The notes under the pieces: generated by a model
Told to the model about the DNA's origin: nothing
Database searches by the model: none
What the model saw: only the letters and a program-made list of their open reading frames with translations
Origin: Streptomyces griseorubiginosus
Lineage (GTDB): Bacteria; Actinomycetota; Actinomycetes; Streptomycetales; Streptomycetaceae
Direction of reading: 5' to 3'
Length of the DNA: 64,000 nucleotides
NCBI RefSeq assembly: GCF_017614965.1
Contig: NZ_WVUG01000012.1
Span: forward strand, 1 to 64,000
Translations under genes and position numbers: made by a program
Part shown: in pieces, positions 1 through 7,422 of the stretch
How positions within the stretch are numbered: the first letter of the stretch is position 1
Layout of the letters: each line of letters opens with the position of its first letter

Positions 1-480
1 GCCCTGCGCAACGACCGCTACCAGCTCGGCACCCGACTCGAATGGGCCGGCTTCGGGCGCCTGATGTCCAACGTGTGGATCACACCCGGCCGCGTCGACG
101 CCTCCGCCATCCTCGACTACGCCGACCCCGCCGAAGGACAACCGGCCGCCTTCGAAGCCGTCGCCATCACCCCCACCGACATCGCCTCCCTCATCGCACG
201 CGTCTGGGACATGGCCGCCCTGCGACAGGCCCACGAGACCTTCCTGCGCCGCTGGGAAGCAGTACAGCCGACTACCGACAACCAACTGCCCCAACTGGTC
301 GAACTCTTCGACACCTGGGGAGACCTCCTGCGCGCCGACCCCGGACTCCCCACCGAACACCTCCCGCCCGACTGGCCGGCGACCCGATCCGCCCACGAGT
401 TCCACCGACTGCGAGACGCCTTGTGGCGCGGGGCACGCGACGAACTGACCAGGCTGCATCCCCGGCCGACACGCGACTGA
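1..480 (+). CDS. PaaX-family transcriptional regulator, C-terminal part (5' end outside window)
   Basis: The frame is open from the first base and ends with TGA at 478-480, giving 159 visible residues and no start codon. The visible part contains LEWAGFGRLMSNVWITPGR, the characteristic central block of PaaX-type repressors. An all-helical C-terminal region follows (WDMAALRQAHETFLRRWEA, then a helix ending in a basic tail). PaaX proteins are GntR-like winged-helix repressors, classically of phenylacetate catabolism, but many actinobacterial members have unknown ligands. The DNA-binding domain would lie upstream of the window. The 3' end lies antisense to the long minus-strand frame ending at 117. 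Confidence 0.8.
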   Translation, partial: ALRNDRYQLGTRLEWAGFGRLMSNVWITPGRVDASAILDYADPAEGQPAAFEAVAITPTDIASLIARVWDMAALRQAHETFLRRWEAVQPTTDNQLPQLVELFDTWGDLLRADPGLPTEHLPPDWPATRSAHEFHRLRDALWRGARDELTRLHPRPTRD

Positions 481-881
481 AGAGGGCGGGTGGGGTGCAG
501 GCGGACAACGAATTCGCCGGGGACGGCGTTGCGCCTGCCGAATGCCTCGGCCTGGTCCGCGCCCATGTACCGGGCACCTGCCCGGGTGGCGACGTCGAGG
601 AGTTCGTCCAGGTCCTCGCCGAGTGTCACATCGCCGCGCACCTCGACGTAGGCGAAGGGCGGATTGTCGTCGGAGACGCAGAGCGAGGCACGGAGGTTGC
701 GGCGCAGGTTGCGCGCCTTGGCCGTGGCACCGCCGGTGGTGAACAGGAAGTCCGCGCCGTCGAAGACGTACCAGACGGGATGAATGTTCGGGGTGCCTTC
801 GGCCTCGACCGTGGCGAACTGTCCGGTGTGCGCGCCGCGGGTGACGAAGGCGTGCCATTCCTCGGTCGACATGATGTGCAT
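117..881 (-). CDS. PPOX-fold (pyridoxamine 5'-phosphate oxidase family) protein with an abnormal C-terminal extension
   Basis: From MHIMSTEEWHAFV the first ~130 residues match the small split-barrel PPOX/F420-binding family (TGQFATVEAEG, HPVWYVFDG, ARNLRRNLRASLCV, FVVRLHPTR). These are flavin- or F420-dependent oxidoreductases or haem-binding relatives. Such proteins normally stop soon after the VRLHPTR strand, near base 485. Here no stop is met and the frame continues about 120 codons antisense to the PaaX gene before stopping at 117. That tail is Arg/Ser/Gly-rich and looks non-coding. The start at 881 was chosen for the family N-terminus. I read this as a gene that lost its own stop, or a rearranged junction; the enzyme part is secure and the tail is not. 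Confidence 0.6.
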   Translation of the reverse strand: MHIMSTEEWHAFVTRGAHTGQFATVEAEGTPNIHPVWYVFDGADFLFTTGGATAKARNLRRNLRASLCVSDDNPPFAYVEVRGDVTLGEDLDELLDVATRAGARYMGADQAEAFGRRNAVPGEFVVRLHPTRPLQSRVGRGCSLVSSSRAPRHKASRSRWNSWADRVAGQSGGRCSVGSPGSARRRSPQVSKSSTSWGSWLSVVGCTASQRRRKVSWACRRAAMSQTRAMREAMSVGVMATASKAAGCPSAGSA

Positions 882-931
882 CGGGGGAGATCCTCGTCCT
901 TGGGGGTTGCAGGTCTGTGGTCGTTCGGCGG

Positions 932-1294
932 TCATCCAGGGCGGCGGTTGCGCGGCACCGTGTCCAGGACGAGGTGGTAGGAGTGGTCGACGAGTTCGGC
1001 GACCAGGTCCGCGGTGATGCCCCGGCCGGCTCCCACGGAGATCCAGTGCCGCTTGTCGAGGTAGCGGCCCGGAGTGATCGAGGCGTACCGGCCCTGCAGC
1101 AGGCGCCCGTGCTCAGGTTCTGCCTTCAGGGTGACGATGAGTTCGTCCGGGTCGTCCGTGACGATCAGGAAGACCTTGCCCGCCACCTTGTAGACGTCCA
1201 ACTGCTCGGTGAACGGGCGTCCGTGGCCGGTACCGGGCAGCGCGAGCGCAGTGCCGCGGGCGGTGTCCTGGAGCTGCTCGCCGCTGAGGGACAT
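932..1294 (-). CDS. MmcQ/YjbR-family protein (downstream copy)
   Basis: This encodes 120 residues starting at ATG 1294 (MSLSGEQLQD). It has the MmcQ/YjbR-like fold signatures: DVYKVAGKVFLIVTDD, a TLKAEPEHG strand, ITPGRYLDKRHWISV, and a C-terminal helix LVAELVDHSYHLVLD. The family (cyaY-like fold, sometimes called DNA-binding) has no established biochemical role. It lies 8 bp after the stop of a paralogous gene, so the two are very probably cotranscribed and arose by tandem duplication. The length is normal for the family. Confidence 0.85.
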   Translation of the reverse strand: MSLSGEQLQDTARGTALALPGTGHGRPFTEQLDVYKVAGKVFLIVTDDPDELIVTLKAEPEHGRLLQGRYASITPGRYLDKRHWISVGAGRGITADLVAELVDHSYHLVLDTVPRNRRPG

Positions 1295-1302
1295 GACGCG
1301 GG

Positions 1303-1686
1303 TCAGGCGCTGCGGCCGTAGGTGTGCGGGTCGACGGGTTGCCGAGACTTGGGGAGCCGGCTGACCACGAGACGGTAGGACTCCATCACGAGCTCCCTGA
1401 CCAGCTGCTGGTCGATCGCGTCGCCGCCCTCCAACGTGATCCAGTGCTTCTTGTTCATGTAGTAGCCGGGGGTGATGTTCGCGTTCTGCTCCCGCAGGGC
1501 CTCGGCCTCTGCGGGATCGGACTTGAGGATCACGACAGGGCGTCCGGGAACCTCGGTCATCAGCATGAAGACCTTCCCGCTCACCTTGTAGACCTCCCAG
1601 GCATCGCCGAAGGGGTGCTCCAGGCCGGCCCCGGGCAGTTCCTCGGCGCATTCGGCCGCGGTCTTCTGCAGCGTCGGTCCGTTCAT
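1303..1686 (-). CDS. MmcQ/YjbR-family protein (upstream copy)
   Basis: This encodes 127 residues from ATG 1686, preceded on the minus strand by a clear GAGGAAGG ribosome-binding site. Motifs parallel those of the next gene: WEVYKVSGKVFMLMTEV, VVILKSDPAEAEAL, ITPGYYMNKKHWITL and LVRELVMESYRLVVSRLPKSRQ. It is the first gene of a two-gene tandem paralogue operon. It is divergent from the AraC regulator starting at 1867, with 180 bp between them that could carry both promoters. No catalytic function is known for the family. Confidence 0.85.
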   Translation of the reverse strand: MNGPTLQKTAAECAEELPGAGLEHPFGDAWEVYKVSGKVFMLMTEVPGRPVVILKSDPAEAEALREQNANITPGYYMNKKHWITLEGGDAIDQQLVRELVMESYRLVVSRLPKSRQPVDPHTYGRSA

Positions 1687-1866
1687 GGTCGTACCTTCCT
1701 CGATCAATGTCAGTTCACAAGCCCGCGAGCCGGGGCACCGTGGGGCTGTCTCCGGCATGGTCAGCACGGACGGCAGGGGCGCCGCAGCAGTCGCACCGCC
1801 GGTCCGGCACCGGCAAGCCTCATCCTTTCGCCGAAGCAGACGATCCGGACGGTAGGCTGCGGTCAC

Positions 1867-2889
1867 ATGATGGTCGACAAGCGACATCCCTCGCGATCCG
1901 AGCGAGGTACCTCCGGCAATTCCTCGTCGCGGTCCGACTCCATCGCACGGGCCGATCCCGCCTCCATCCCGCTGTACGGCTTCCAGCCCCCGGTGGGGAC
2001 CCCGTACGGCCTGGAAGTGACCACCGTCGAGGACTTCCACGCCCACCACGACGACTGGCCGTGGAACCCGCCCCGTCCGGGCCGGGCCACTTTCCACTAT
2101 CTGATCCTGGTCACACACGGCGTCCTGTGGCACGACGTCGACCACGTCACACACACCGTCGCCCCCGGCCAGTGGTTGTGGGTGCGGCCCGGGCATGCGC
2201 AGTGCTGGCACGACCCCAGCACCGCCCGCGGCCTCTTCGTCCTGTTCGAGCCGGAGGTGCTCCGGCCCGATACCGCCCGCATCCTGGCTCCCCTCACCTC
2301 ACACGACGCCCCTGCCGTCCTGACCCCGCACGCCGATGACGCCCTCTGGCTGGAACGGACCGCGCGTCAGCTCCTCGAAGAACACCGTGCACTGGGACGT
2401 CGCCCGCTCGCGGCCCATCACGCACTGCGGCGCAGTCTTCTCGAAGCGCTGCTCCTGCGCCTGGCCCACTCACCAGGTGTCTCAGGACCTCCGACCGATT
2501 CCGATGCGGCCTCCTCAGGGAGCGGCCCCCGCTCCGCGCCCCTGGGCGTCGCCGGGCGCCGCCCCGTCTACGAACGGTTCCTGGACGCCCTGGAGCTGCA
2601 CTTCCGTGAGCTGCACCGCGTCGACGACTACGCCCAGTTGCTCGACTGCTCGGTGCGCACCCTCAGCCGAGCTTCCCGGTCCGCCACCGGCAAGGGAGCA
2701 CGGGAGGTCATCAACGAGCGACGGCTGCTCGAAGCGCGCCGTCTCCTCGGCCCTGCCGGGTGGACGGCCCACGCGGTTGCCGCCCACCTCGGCTTCACCG
2801 ACGCGGCCAACTTCGGCCGCTTCTTCCGCCACCACACCCGCCTCACCCCCGCCGCCTACGCGGCTCGTCAGGCGGCCGCCGAATCCTGA
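1867..2889 (+). CDS. AraC-family transcriptional regulator
   Basis: This encodes 340 residues from ATG 1867 (ATG 1870 is an alternative). The N-terminal half is a cupin-type sensing domain: FHYLILVTHGVLWHDVDH, a GQWLWVRPGHAQCW strand pair and LFVLFEPEVL. The C-terminal ~100 residues are the double helix-turn-helix domain: FLDALELHFRELHRVDDYAQLL, CSVRTLSRASRSATGKG, INERRLLEARRLL and the signature VAAHLGFTDAANFGRFFRHHTRLTPAAYA. It is divergent from the MmcQ pair, its most likely local target. The effector cannot be read from the sequence; the cupin suggests a small aromatic or sugar ligand. Confidence 0.88.
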   Translation: MMVDKRHPSRSERGTSGNSSSRSDSIARADPASIPLYGFQPPVGTPYGLEVTTVEDFHAHHDDWPWNPPRPGRATFHYLILVTHGVLWHDVDHVTHTVAPGQWLWVRPGHAQCWHDPSTARGLFVLFEPEVLRPDTARILAPLTSHDAPAVLTPHADDALWLERTARQLLEEHRALGRRPLAAHHALRRSLLEALLLRLAHSPGVSGPPTDSDAASSGSGPRSAPLGVAGRRPVYERFLDALELHFRELHRVDDYAQLLDCSVRTLSRASRSATGKGAREVINERRLLEARRLLGPAGWTAHAVAAHLGFTDAANFGRFFRHHTRLTPAAYAARQAAAES

Positions 2890-3168
2890 CCACGGGCACG
2901 TGACCGACTACGCGCAGGCGGACCGCTGGACCGGGGGTGTTACCAGCGAAGGAAGCCCGGGCTCGAGCCGAGCTGTGATCCGAGTTCAAACCCTCATCAG
3001 TCCCCTGTCGGCGCTGCGTCGATGAGTCCGAAGGAGTCGCCGAACAGGACGACATCGGCGGATCCCGCGGCGTCGTCATAGCCTGCCAACTGCTTGCGCA
3101 GCACGAGCCGGGAGGCGATTCGAGGCAGGTCCCGTCCAGTCCGGGGACGGAGAGGGTGCTCTTCGCTG
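2890..3168 (-). other. Intergenic stretch with a possible short gene remnant
   Basis: No intact gene lies between the AraC stop and the next minus-strand gene. On the minus strand the segment from about 3130 down to the stop at 2997 reads as protein-like sequence (IASRLVLRKQLAGYDDA, then SADVVLFGDSFGLIDAAP). It could be the tail of a lost gene, but I cannot assign a family and its 5' part has no coding character. Confidence 0.25.
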
Positions 3169-3687
3169 TCAGGACAGCCCCGACGCCCGGAGCACTGCCT
3201 CGACCGTCTCGTCGTCGATGTGATGTCCCAGGCGCTGCATGACTCCCGCTCCGTGGCGGAGAGTTCCGTGTTCGAGGGAGCGGCGGACACCCGTGTCGAG
3301 CTCGTGCCAGAGCATCGGGTTGGCGGTGAGGACTCGGGGGTCGATTTCCAGGGTGTGTCCGTGGGTGTCCCGCAGGACAAGGTGGGAGGAGACACCGCCG
3401 TACTGGCGTACGGCTGTCAGGGCGTCGGTATGGATCACTCGCCTGCACCAGGGGGTTCGCACCGCCAGCCAGCCGCGGCCCGCGCTCATCCGTGGCGGCA
3501 GCAGCACCGCGCATAGGGCGGCTGACAGGGTGACCCACAGCAGGGCGCGGAGGGGGGTCAGGCTTGCCGCGTCCCAGTCGACCAGGAGGCTCATGGCGCA
3601 GAAGATCACGGCGCAGCTCACCGCGAGCCGGGCGCTGCCACGCCAGTGGCGGTCGCCGGCCGAGCCCGCCGGTCCGCTCCGTCGCAT
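3169..3687 (-). CDS. Small membrane protein with a PH-like cytoplasmic domain
   Basis: This encodes 172 residues from ATG 3687. Two hydrophobic segments lie near the N-terminus (ARLAVSCAVIFCAMSLLV, then LRALLWVTLSAALCAVLL). A soluble part follows with GWLAVRTPWCRRVIHTDALTA, VSSHLVLRDTHGHTLEIDP and a C-terminal helical tail. This layout resembles small actinobacterial membrane proteins with a bacterial PH-like beta domain. No function is established and no enzymatic motif is visible. It is monocistronic as far as can be seen. Confidence 0.65.
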   Translation of the reverse strand: MRRSGPAGSAGDRHWRGSARLAVSCAVIFCAMSLLVDWDAASLTPLRALLWVTLSAALCAVLLPPRMSAGRGWLAVRTPWCRRVIHTDALTAVRQYGGVSSHLVLRDTHGHTLEIDPRVLTANPMLWHELDTGVRRSLEHGTLRHGAGVMQRLGHHIDDETVEAVLRASGLS

Positions 3688-4040
3688 GGCGCTGACGCTA
3701 GGCGCTCGTATGAGGTCCGGCGACCGTCGCTAACGGGGTCCTAGCGCCGTACGGGCGAATCTTGACGGGTTTCTGACGCGGGACGTCAGCCGGTGTGCGC
3801 GGCCGGCCTGCGGGCGCGGTCCGGTTCCGCTTCGCCGAGGACTTCTCGGGTGACCGGGGCGACCTCGCCGGAGTGCACCGTCAGCCCTGCGGATTCGCGA
3901 CCGTCGTCAAGGTCCCGTCAAACCCCGCTGAGCGGTCATCAGGAACCCGTCAATGGCAGCTGTCCGTGGCCTGATCCAGTCGCACACTCATCGGCGACGG
4001 GGGGACGGGCGACCGTCCGTGGTGTGACGTTGGAGGGACC
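3688..4040. other. Intergenic region with a CTGACG inverted repeat
   Basis: No convincing gene is present. A perfect inverted repeat, CTGACG - 5 nt - CGTCAG, lies at 3773-3789, just downstream of a TTGACG box at 3762-3767, and may be an operator for the gene at 4041. A GGAGGG ribosome-binding site sits just before the GTG at 4041. A minus-strand stretch around 3800-3910 has some coding character but no recognisable domain. Confidence 0.35.
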
Positions 4041-5615
4041 GTGACTCTCACGGCCGGCACAGCGCAGGGTCAGGGGCCTCGGACCGAGGGGGAGACACCG
4101 CCAGGGCAAGAGGTGATCGTCCCGGTCGGCGGCAGGTCCGGGCCCCGCGGACCGGAGGGTTCGGGCGATCCGGGTCAGGTGCCGCGTCCGGCCCGCCAGA
4201 CCCTGGCCGCGGGGGCCGCTCTGCGCCGCCGCTTCTGGGCCACCGTGCCCGCGCGGCTGCGCCTGCTGCGCGCGGCCTCGGTCCTGCCCGCCGCCGCCCT
4301 GGCGGTGCTGCTGACCGTCGCCGGCCTGGCCGCGAACGGTATGTGGGACGGGGTGGCCGGTCGCGACGCGCCGCGCACGATCAGCGCCGCCGACCTCGAC
4401 CTCGCCCTGAACGACATGGACGCCCAGGCCGCCAACATCCTGCTGTCCAACGGCGATGCGGGTGAGGGCCGCCTGCGGACGCCGTACGAGAAGGCGCTCG
4501 GCGTCTACGGCGACGCGCGGCGCGAGATCGGGCACGATCTGCGGGACCTGGCCGTCGCCGCGCAGGGGGACCGGTCCGACGAGAAGACGGTCGAGAACCT
4601 GACCGACGACTTCGCCGAGTACCAGGAGCTCATCGGACGCGCCTTGGAGAACGACGGGCGTCCCGGCGGCAAGCCGTCGGCCCTCGTGGACTACCGCAGG
4701 GCCACCGACCTGCTGCGGAGCAGCCTGCTGCCCGACTCCCGCAGGCTGGTCTCCTCGAACGACAGGGCCTTCGACGCGCAGTACACGGCGGCTCGCTCCA
4801 CCCTCTCCGGCCAACTCCTCGCCGTCGTCGCCCTCGGCCTGCTCCTGCTGGTCGCCCTCGGGGCCCTGCAGTGGTACCTGACCCGACGCTTCCGGCGCAT
4901 CCTGAACCCGCCCCTCCTCGCCGCCACAGCGTGCGCGCTGCTCTCGGTGATCCTCGGCGCCCAGATGCCGGCCTCCTCGGAGGCGAACCTGCGGGGCGCC
5001 CGACGGGACGCCTTCGACTCCGTCGTGGCCCTCTCCCGGGCTCAGGCGATCGCCTACGACGCCAACGCCGACGAGAGCCGCTACCTCCTCGACCGGCAGC
5101 GCCGCGACCGGTACGCACAGTCGTTCCTCGCCAAGTCGCAGCAGCTGTACGGCCTGAAGGGTGCGACTCTCTCGTCGTACGACGCCGACCTCGCCACTAC
5201 CTGGCAGGCGTACGAGTCCGATCACCACGACCTGCGGTTCACCGGCGAGTTCCGGAGGGAACTGGACAACATCACCTTCCCCGGCGAGCGGGCCGCAGCG
5301 GAACAGACGGTGCGGACGTACGCCGTCTACCAGCGCGACGACCGGAAGATACGGGCCCTGCTGGCCGCGGGGAAGGAGAAGGAGGCGGTCGAGTTCTGCA
5401 TGGACTGGGAGCCGGGCACCTCCAACGCGCACTTCGGGGCGTGGATGGCGGCGCTGGACAAGGTGACGGACATCAACCGGCAGCACTTCGCGGCGTCCGT
5501 GCAGGCCGGACGCTCGGATGTGAGGACCGAACTGCCGTGGGAATGCGGTCTGTTGATCCTGGTCATCGCTCTCACCGCTCTCGGGCTGCGGCCCAGGCTG
5601 GCCGAGTTCCGCTAG
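4041..5615 (+). CDS. Membrane protein with two extracytoplasmic helical (4HB-like) sensor segments
   Basis: This encodes 524 residues from GTG 4041 with GGAGGG upstream. After a ~70-residue basic/proline-rich cytoplasmic head comes a membrane span (VLPAAALAVLLTVAGLAA). A long charged helical region, a second span (LLAVVALGLLLLVALGAL), a third (LLAATACALLSVILGAQ), another helical region and a final span (GLLILVIALTALGL) follow. The repeated pattern of span, helical bundle, span resembles a duplicated four-helix-bundle input domain, as in chemoreceptors and kinases. No kinase, HAMP or GGDEF output domain is attached. It ends on a CTAG shared with the convergent antiporter gene. Function unknown; a signalling accessory role is an inference. 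Confidence 0.65.
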   Translation: MTLTAGTAQGQGPRTEGETPPGQEVIVPVGGRSGPRGPEGSGDPGQVPRPARQTLAAGAALRRRFWATVPARLRLLRAASVLPAAALAVLLTVAGLAANGMWDGVAGRDAPRTISAADLDLALNDMDAQAANILLSNGDAGEGRLRTPYEKALGVYGDARREIGHDLRDLAVAAQGDRSDEKTVENLTDDFAEYQELIGRALENDGRPGGKPSALVDYRRATDLLRSSLLPDSRRLVSSNDRAFDAQYTAARSTLSGQLLAVVALGLLLLVALGALQWYLTRRFRRILNPPLLAATACALLSVILGAQMPASSEANLRGARRDAFDSVVALSRAQAIAYDANADESRYLLDRQRRDRYAQSFLAKSQQLYGLKGATLSSYDADLATTWQAYESDHHDLRFTGEFRRELDNITFPGERAAAEQTVRTYAVYQRDDRKIRALLAAGKEKEAVEFCMDWEPGTSNAHFGAWMAALDKVTDINRQHFAASVQAGRSDVRTELPWECGLLILVIALTALGLRPRLAEFR

Positions 5616-7186
5616 GCGTCCGCCAGCCGGGCCTCCTCCAGGTCGAGGGAGCGCTGCAGCCGGCGGCGGGTGGTGTCGCTGATGCGGTGGGTGTCGTACA
5701 GCCGTTGCAGCTCCACCGTCTCGACGGCGATCAGGTCACGGCGCAGCTGGCGGTAGACCAGATCGGCGGACTCGGTCGCGACCACGGTGCCGTTCTGCTC
5801 CGTCAGGCGTTCGCGCGCGTCGTCGAGACGGGCGTTCAGACCCCGGCGCAGCCGGTCGAGGACCATGTCCGGTACGGCCTCCAGCTCCGCGAGCTCCTCC
5901 AGCCGGGCCAGGCCGGCGTGGGCGAGGTGGGAGCGGGCCTCGACCTCCTCGCGTTCGGTGTGGGCGGGCTCCAGGGCGATGCCGGAGCGGCGGACGACCG
6001 GGGCGAGAGTGAAGCCCTGCACGACGAGGGTGACGACCACGACCGAGGTGGTCAGGACGAGGACGAGCGGACGGTCGGCGAGCGGGGTGCCGTCTTGTGC
6101 GATCTCCGGGATGGACAGGGCGGCGGCCAGTGGCATCACACCCCGGGTGCCTGCCCAGGTCAGCACCACCGGGATCCGCCAGTTCATCCGGCCGACCGCG
6201 CCTTTGTGCTGGACGACCGCGGACAGCGGGGCGATCCACAAAAGCCGTACGGCGATGAGCGTGCCTGCGACGGCGAGGGCGTACAGGGGCCAGGCATGGT
6301 CGCCGTCGGGCAGGGCCCGCACCTCCGCCGGCAACGCCAGGCCGATGAGAGAGAACACCACACTCTCCAGCAGGAAGACCACTGTGCCGTACACCGCGTG
6401 CAGCTGGAGCCGGATACGGGCGGTGGTGAGCCGGTCGCCCCGGCCGCCGAGGACGACCCCGGCGACCACGCACGAGGTCACGCCTGAGGTGTGCGCGACC
6501 TCCGCCAGCAGGTAGGCGGCGTACGGGGTGACCAGGGCGATCACCGTCTCCAGGACCGGGTCCTCGGTGCGCCGCCGGATCAGGGTGATCACTCCGGCCA
6601 CCGCGCCGCCGATCAGCGTGCCACCGCCCGCGAGGAGGAGGAACTGGCCGCCCGCCGCGCCCCAGTCGGCGGCCGCGGAGGCCACGGCGATGCCGGCCGC
6701 CACCCGCACCAGCACCAGCGAGGTCGCGTCGTTGAAGAGGCTCTCCGCCTGGACCAGCACCTGCACCTTCGGCGGCAGCGACAGTCGCCGCCCCAGCGCG
6801 GTGACCGCCACCGGATCGGTGCTGGCCAGAACCGCGCCCAGCACGAACGCCATCTGCCACGACAGTGGCGTCACCCACACCGCGACCGCGCTCACGGCGG
6901 CGGCCGAGGCCAGCACCAGCCCGATGGCGAGGATCCCGACCGGCTTCCACACCGCCCGCAGCTCGCGCCAGGGCATCTCCTCGGCGGAGGCGTACAGCAG
7001 GGGCGGCAGCACGACCAGGCCGATGACTTCGGGGCTGATCTCGATCTGCGGGGTGCCCGGCAACAGCGCCACCGCGAGACCGGCGACGACCAGCAGGGAG
7101 GGCGCGGGGATGCGCCAGCGGCGGGCGAAGGTGGCGACCACCGTGGCCAGCACCACGAGGGCGAGAACCGTACCGACGCTGCGCAT
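5612..7186 (-). CDS. Na+/H+ antiporter, CPA1 family
   Basis: This encodes 524 residues from ATG 7186 (MRSVGTVLALVVLATV). An in-frame extension to 7279 exists but lacks family character. About 12 hydrophobic segments are visible, with CPA1 motifs such as VVLPPLLYASAEEMPW, the ion-binding FVLGAVLASTDPVAVTALG (ND/TD-type acidic site), ESLFNDATSLVLV and WAGTRGVMPLAAALS. A ~110-residue cytoplasmic helical tail follows (SHLAHAGLARLEELAEL, then a Leu/Arg-rich coiled region). It would exchange cytoplasmic Na+ (or K+) for H+. Its position beside the kdp potassium genes suggests a cation-homeostasis neighbourhood. Its stop overlaps the stop of the converging gene by 4 bp (CTAG). Confidence 0.9.
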   Translation of the reverse strand: MRSVGTVLALVVLATVVATFARRWRIPAPSLLVVAGLAVALLPGTPQIEISPEVIGLVVLPPLLYASAEEMPWRELRAVWKPVGILAIGLVLASAAAVSAVAVWVTPLSWQMAFVLGAVLASTDPVAVTALGRRLSLPPKVQVLVQAESLFNDATSLVLVRVAAGIAVASAAADWGAAGGQFLLLAGGGTLIGGAVAGVITLIRRRTEDPVLETVIALVTPYAAYLLAEVAHTSGVTSCVVAGVVLGGRGDRLTTARIRLQLHAVYGTVVFLLESVVFSLIGLALPAEVRALPDGDHAWPLYALAVAGTLIAVRLLWIAPLSAVVQHKGAVGRMNWRIPVVLTWAGTRGVMPLAAALSIPEIAQDGTPLADRPLVLVLTTSVVVVTLVVQGFTLAPVVRRSGIALEPAHTEREEVEARSHLAHAGLARLEELAELEAVPDMVLDRLRRGLNARLDDARERLTEQNGTVVATESADLVYRQLRRDLIAVETVELQRLYDTHRISDTTRRRLQRSLDLEEARLADA

Positions 7187-7422
7187 GCCGTCCCCCTGGG
7201 GCTCTTCGGGAAACCGCCGTGGCTCCCGGCCGACCAGACTTCCCGGCACACCTGCCTTCACCCTATCGGGCCAGGTCACGTCAAGACAGTGTCAAGGTCT
7301 TCGGGCCCGGCGCCAAAGAAGCGCTAACAACCGCGCCGGCCGGCCCGTGCGGGGGCTTCCTTGGCAGGAGGGACCCCGGGGGACAGGGGAGTTGATCCAG
7401 TGAGCGGAGCGCGTCGGCGGCG

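Noticed and set aside
2981-3000. GAGTTCAAACCCTC resembling a tRNA T-arm
   Set aside because: No matching T-stem complement, anticodon arm or acceptor stem can be folded around it.
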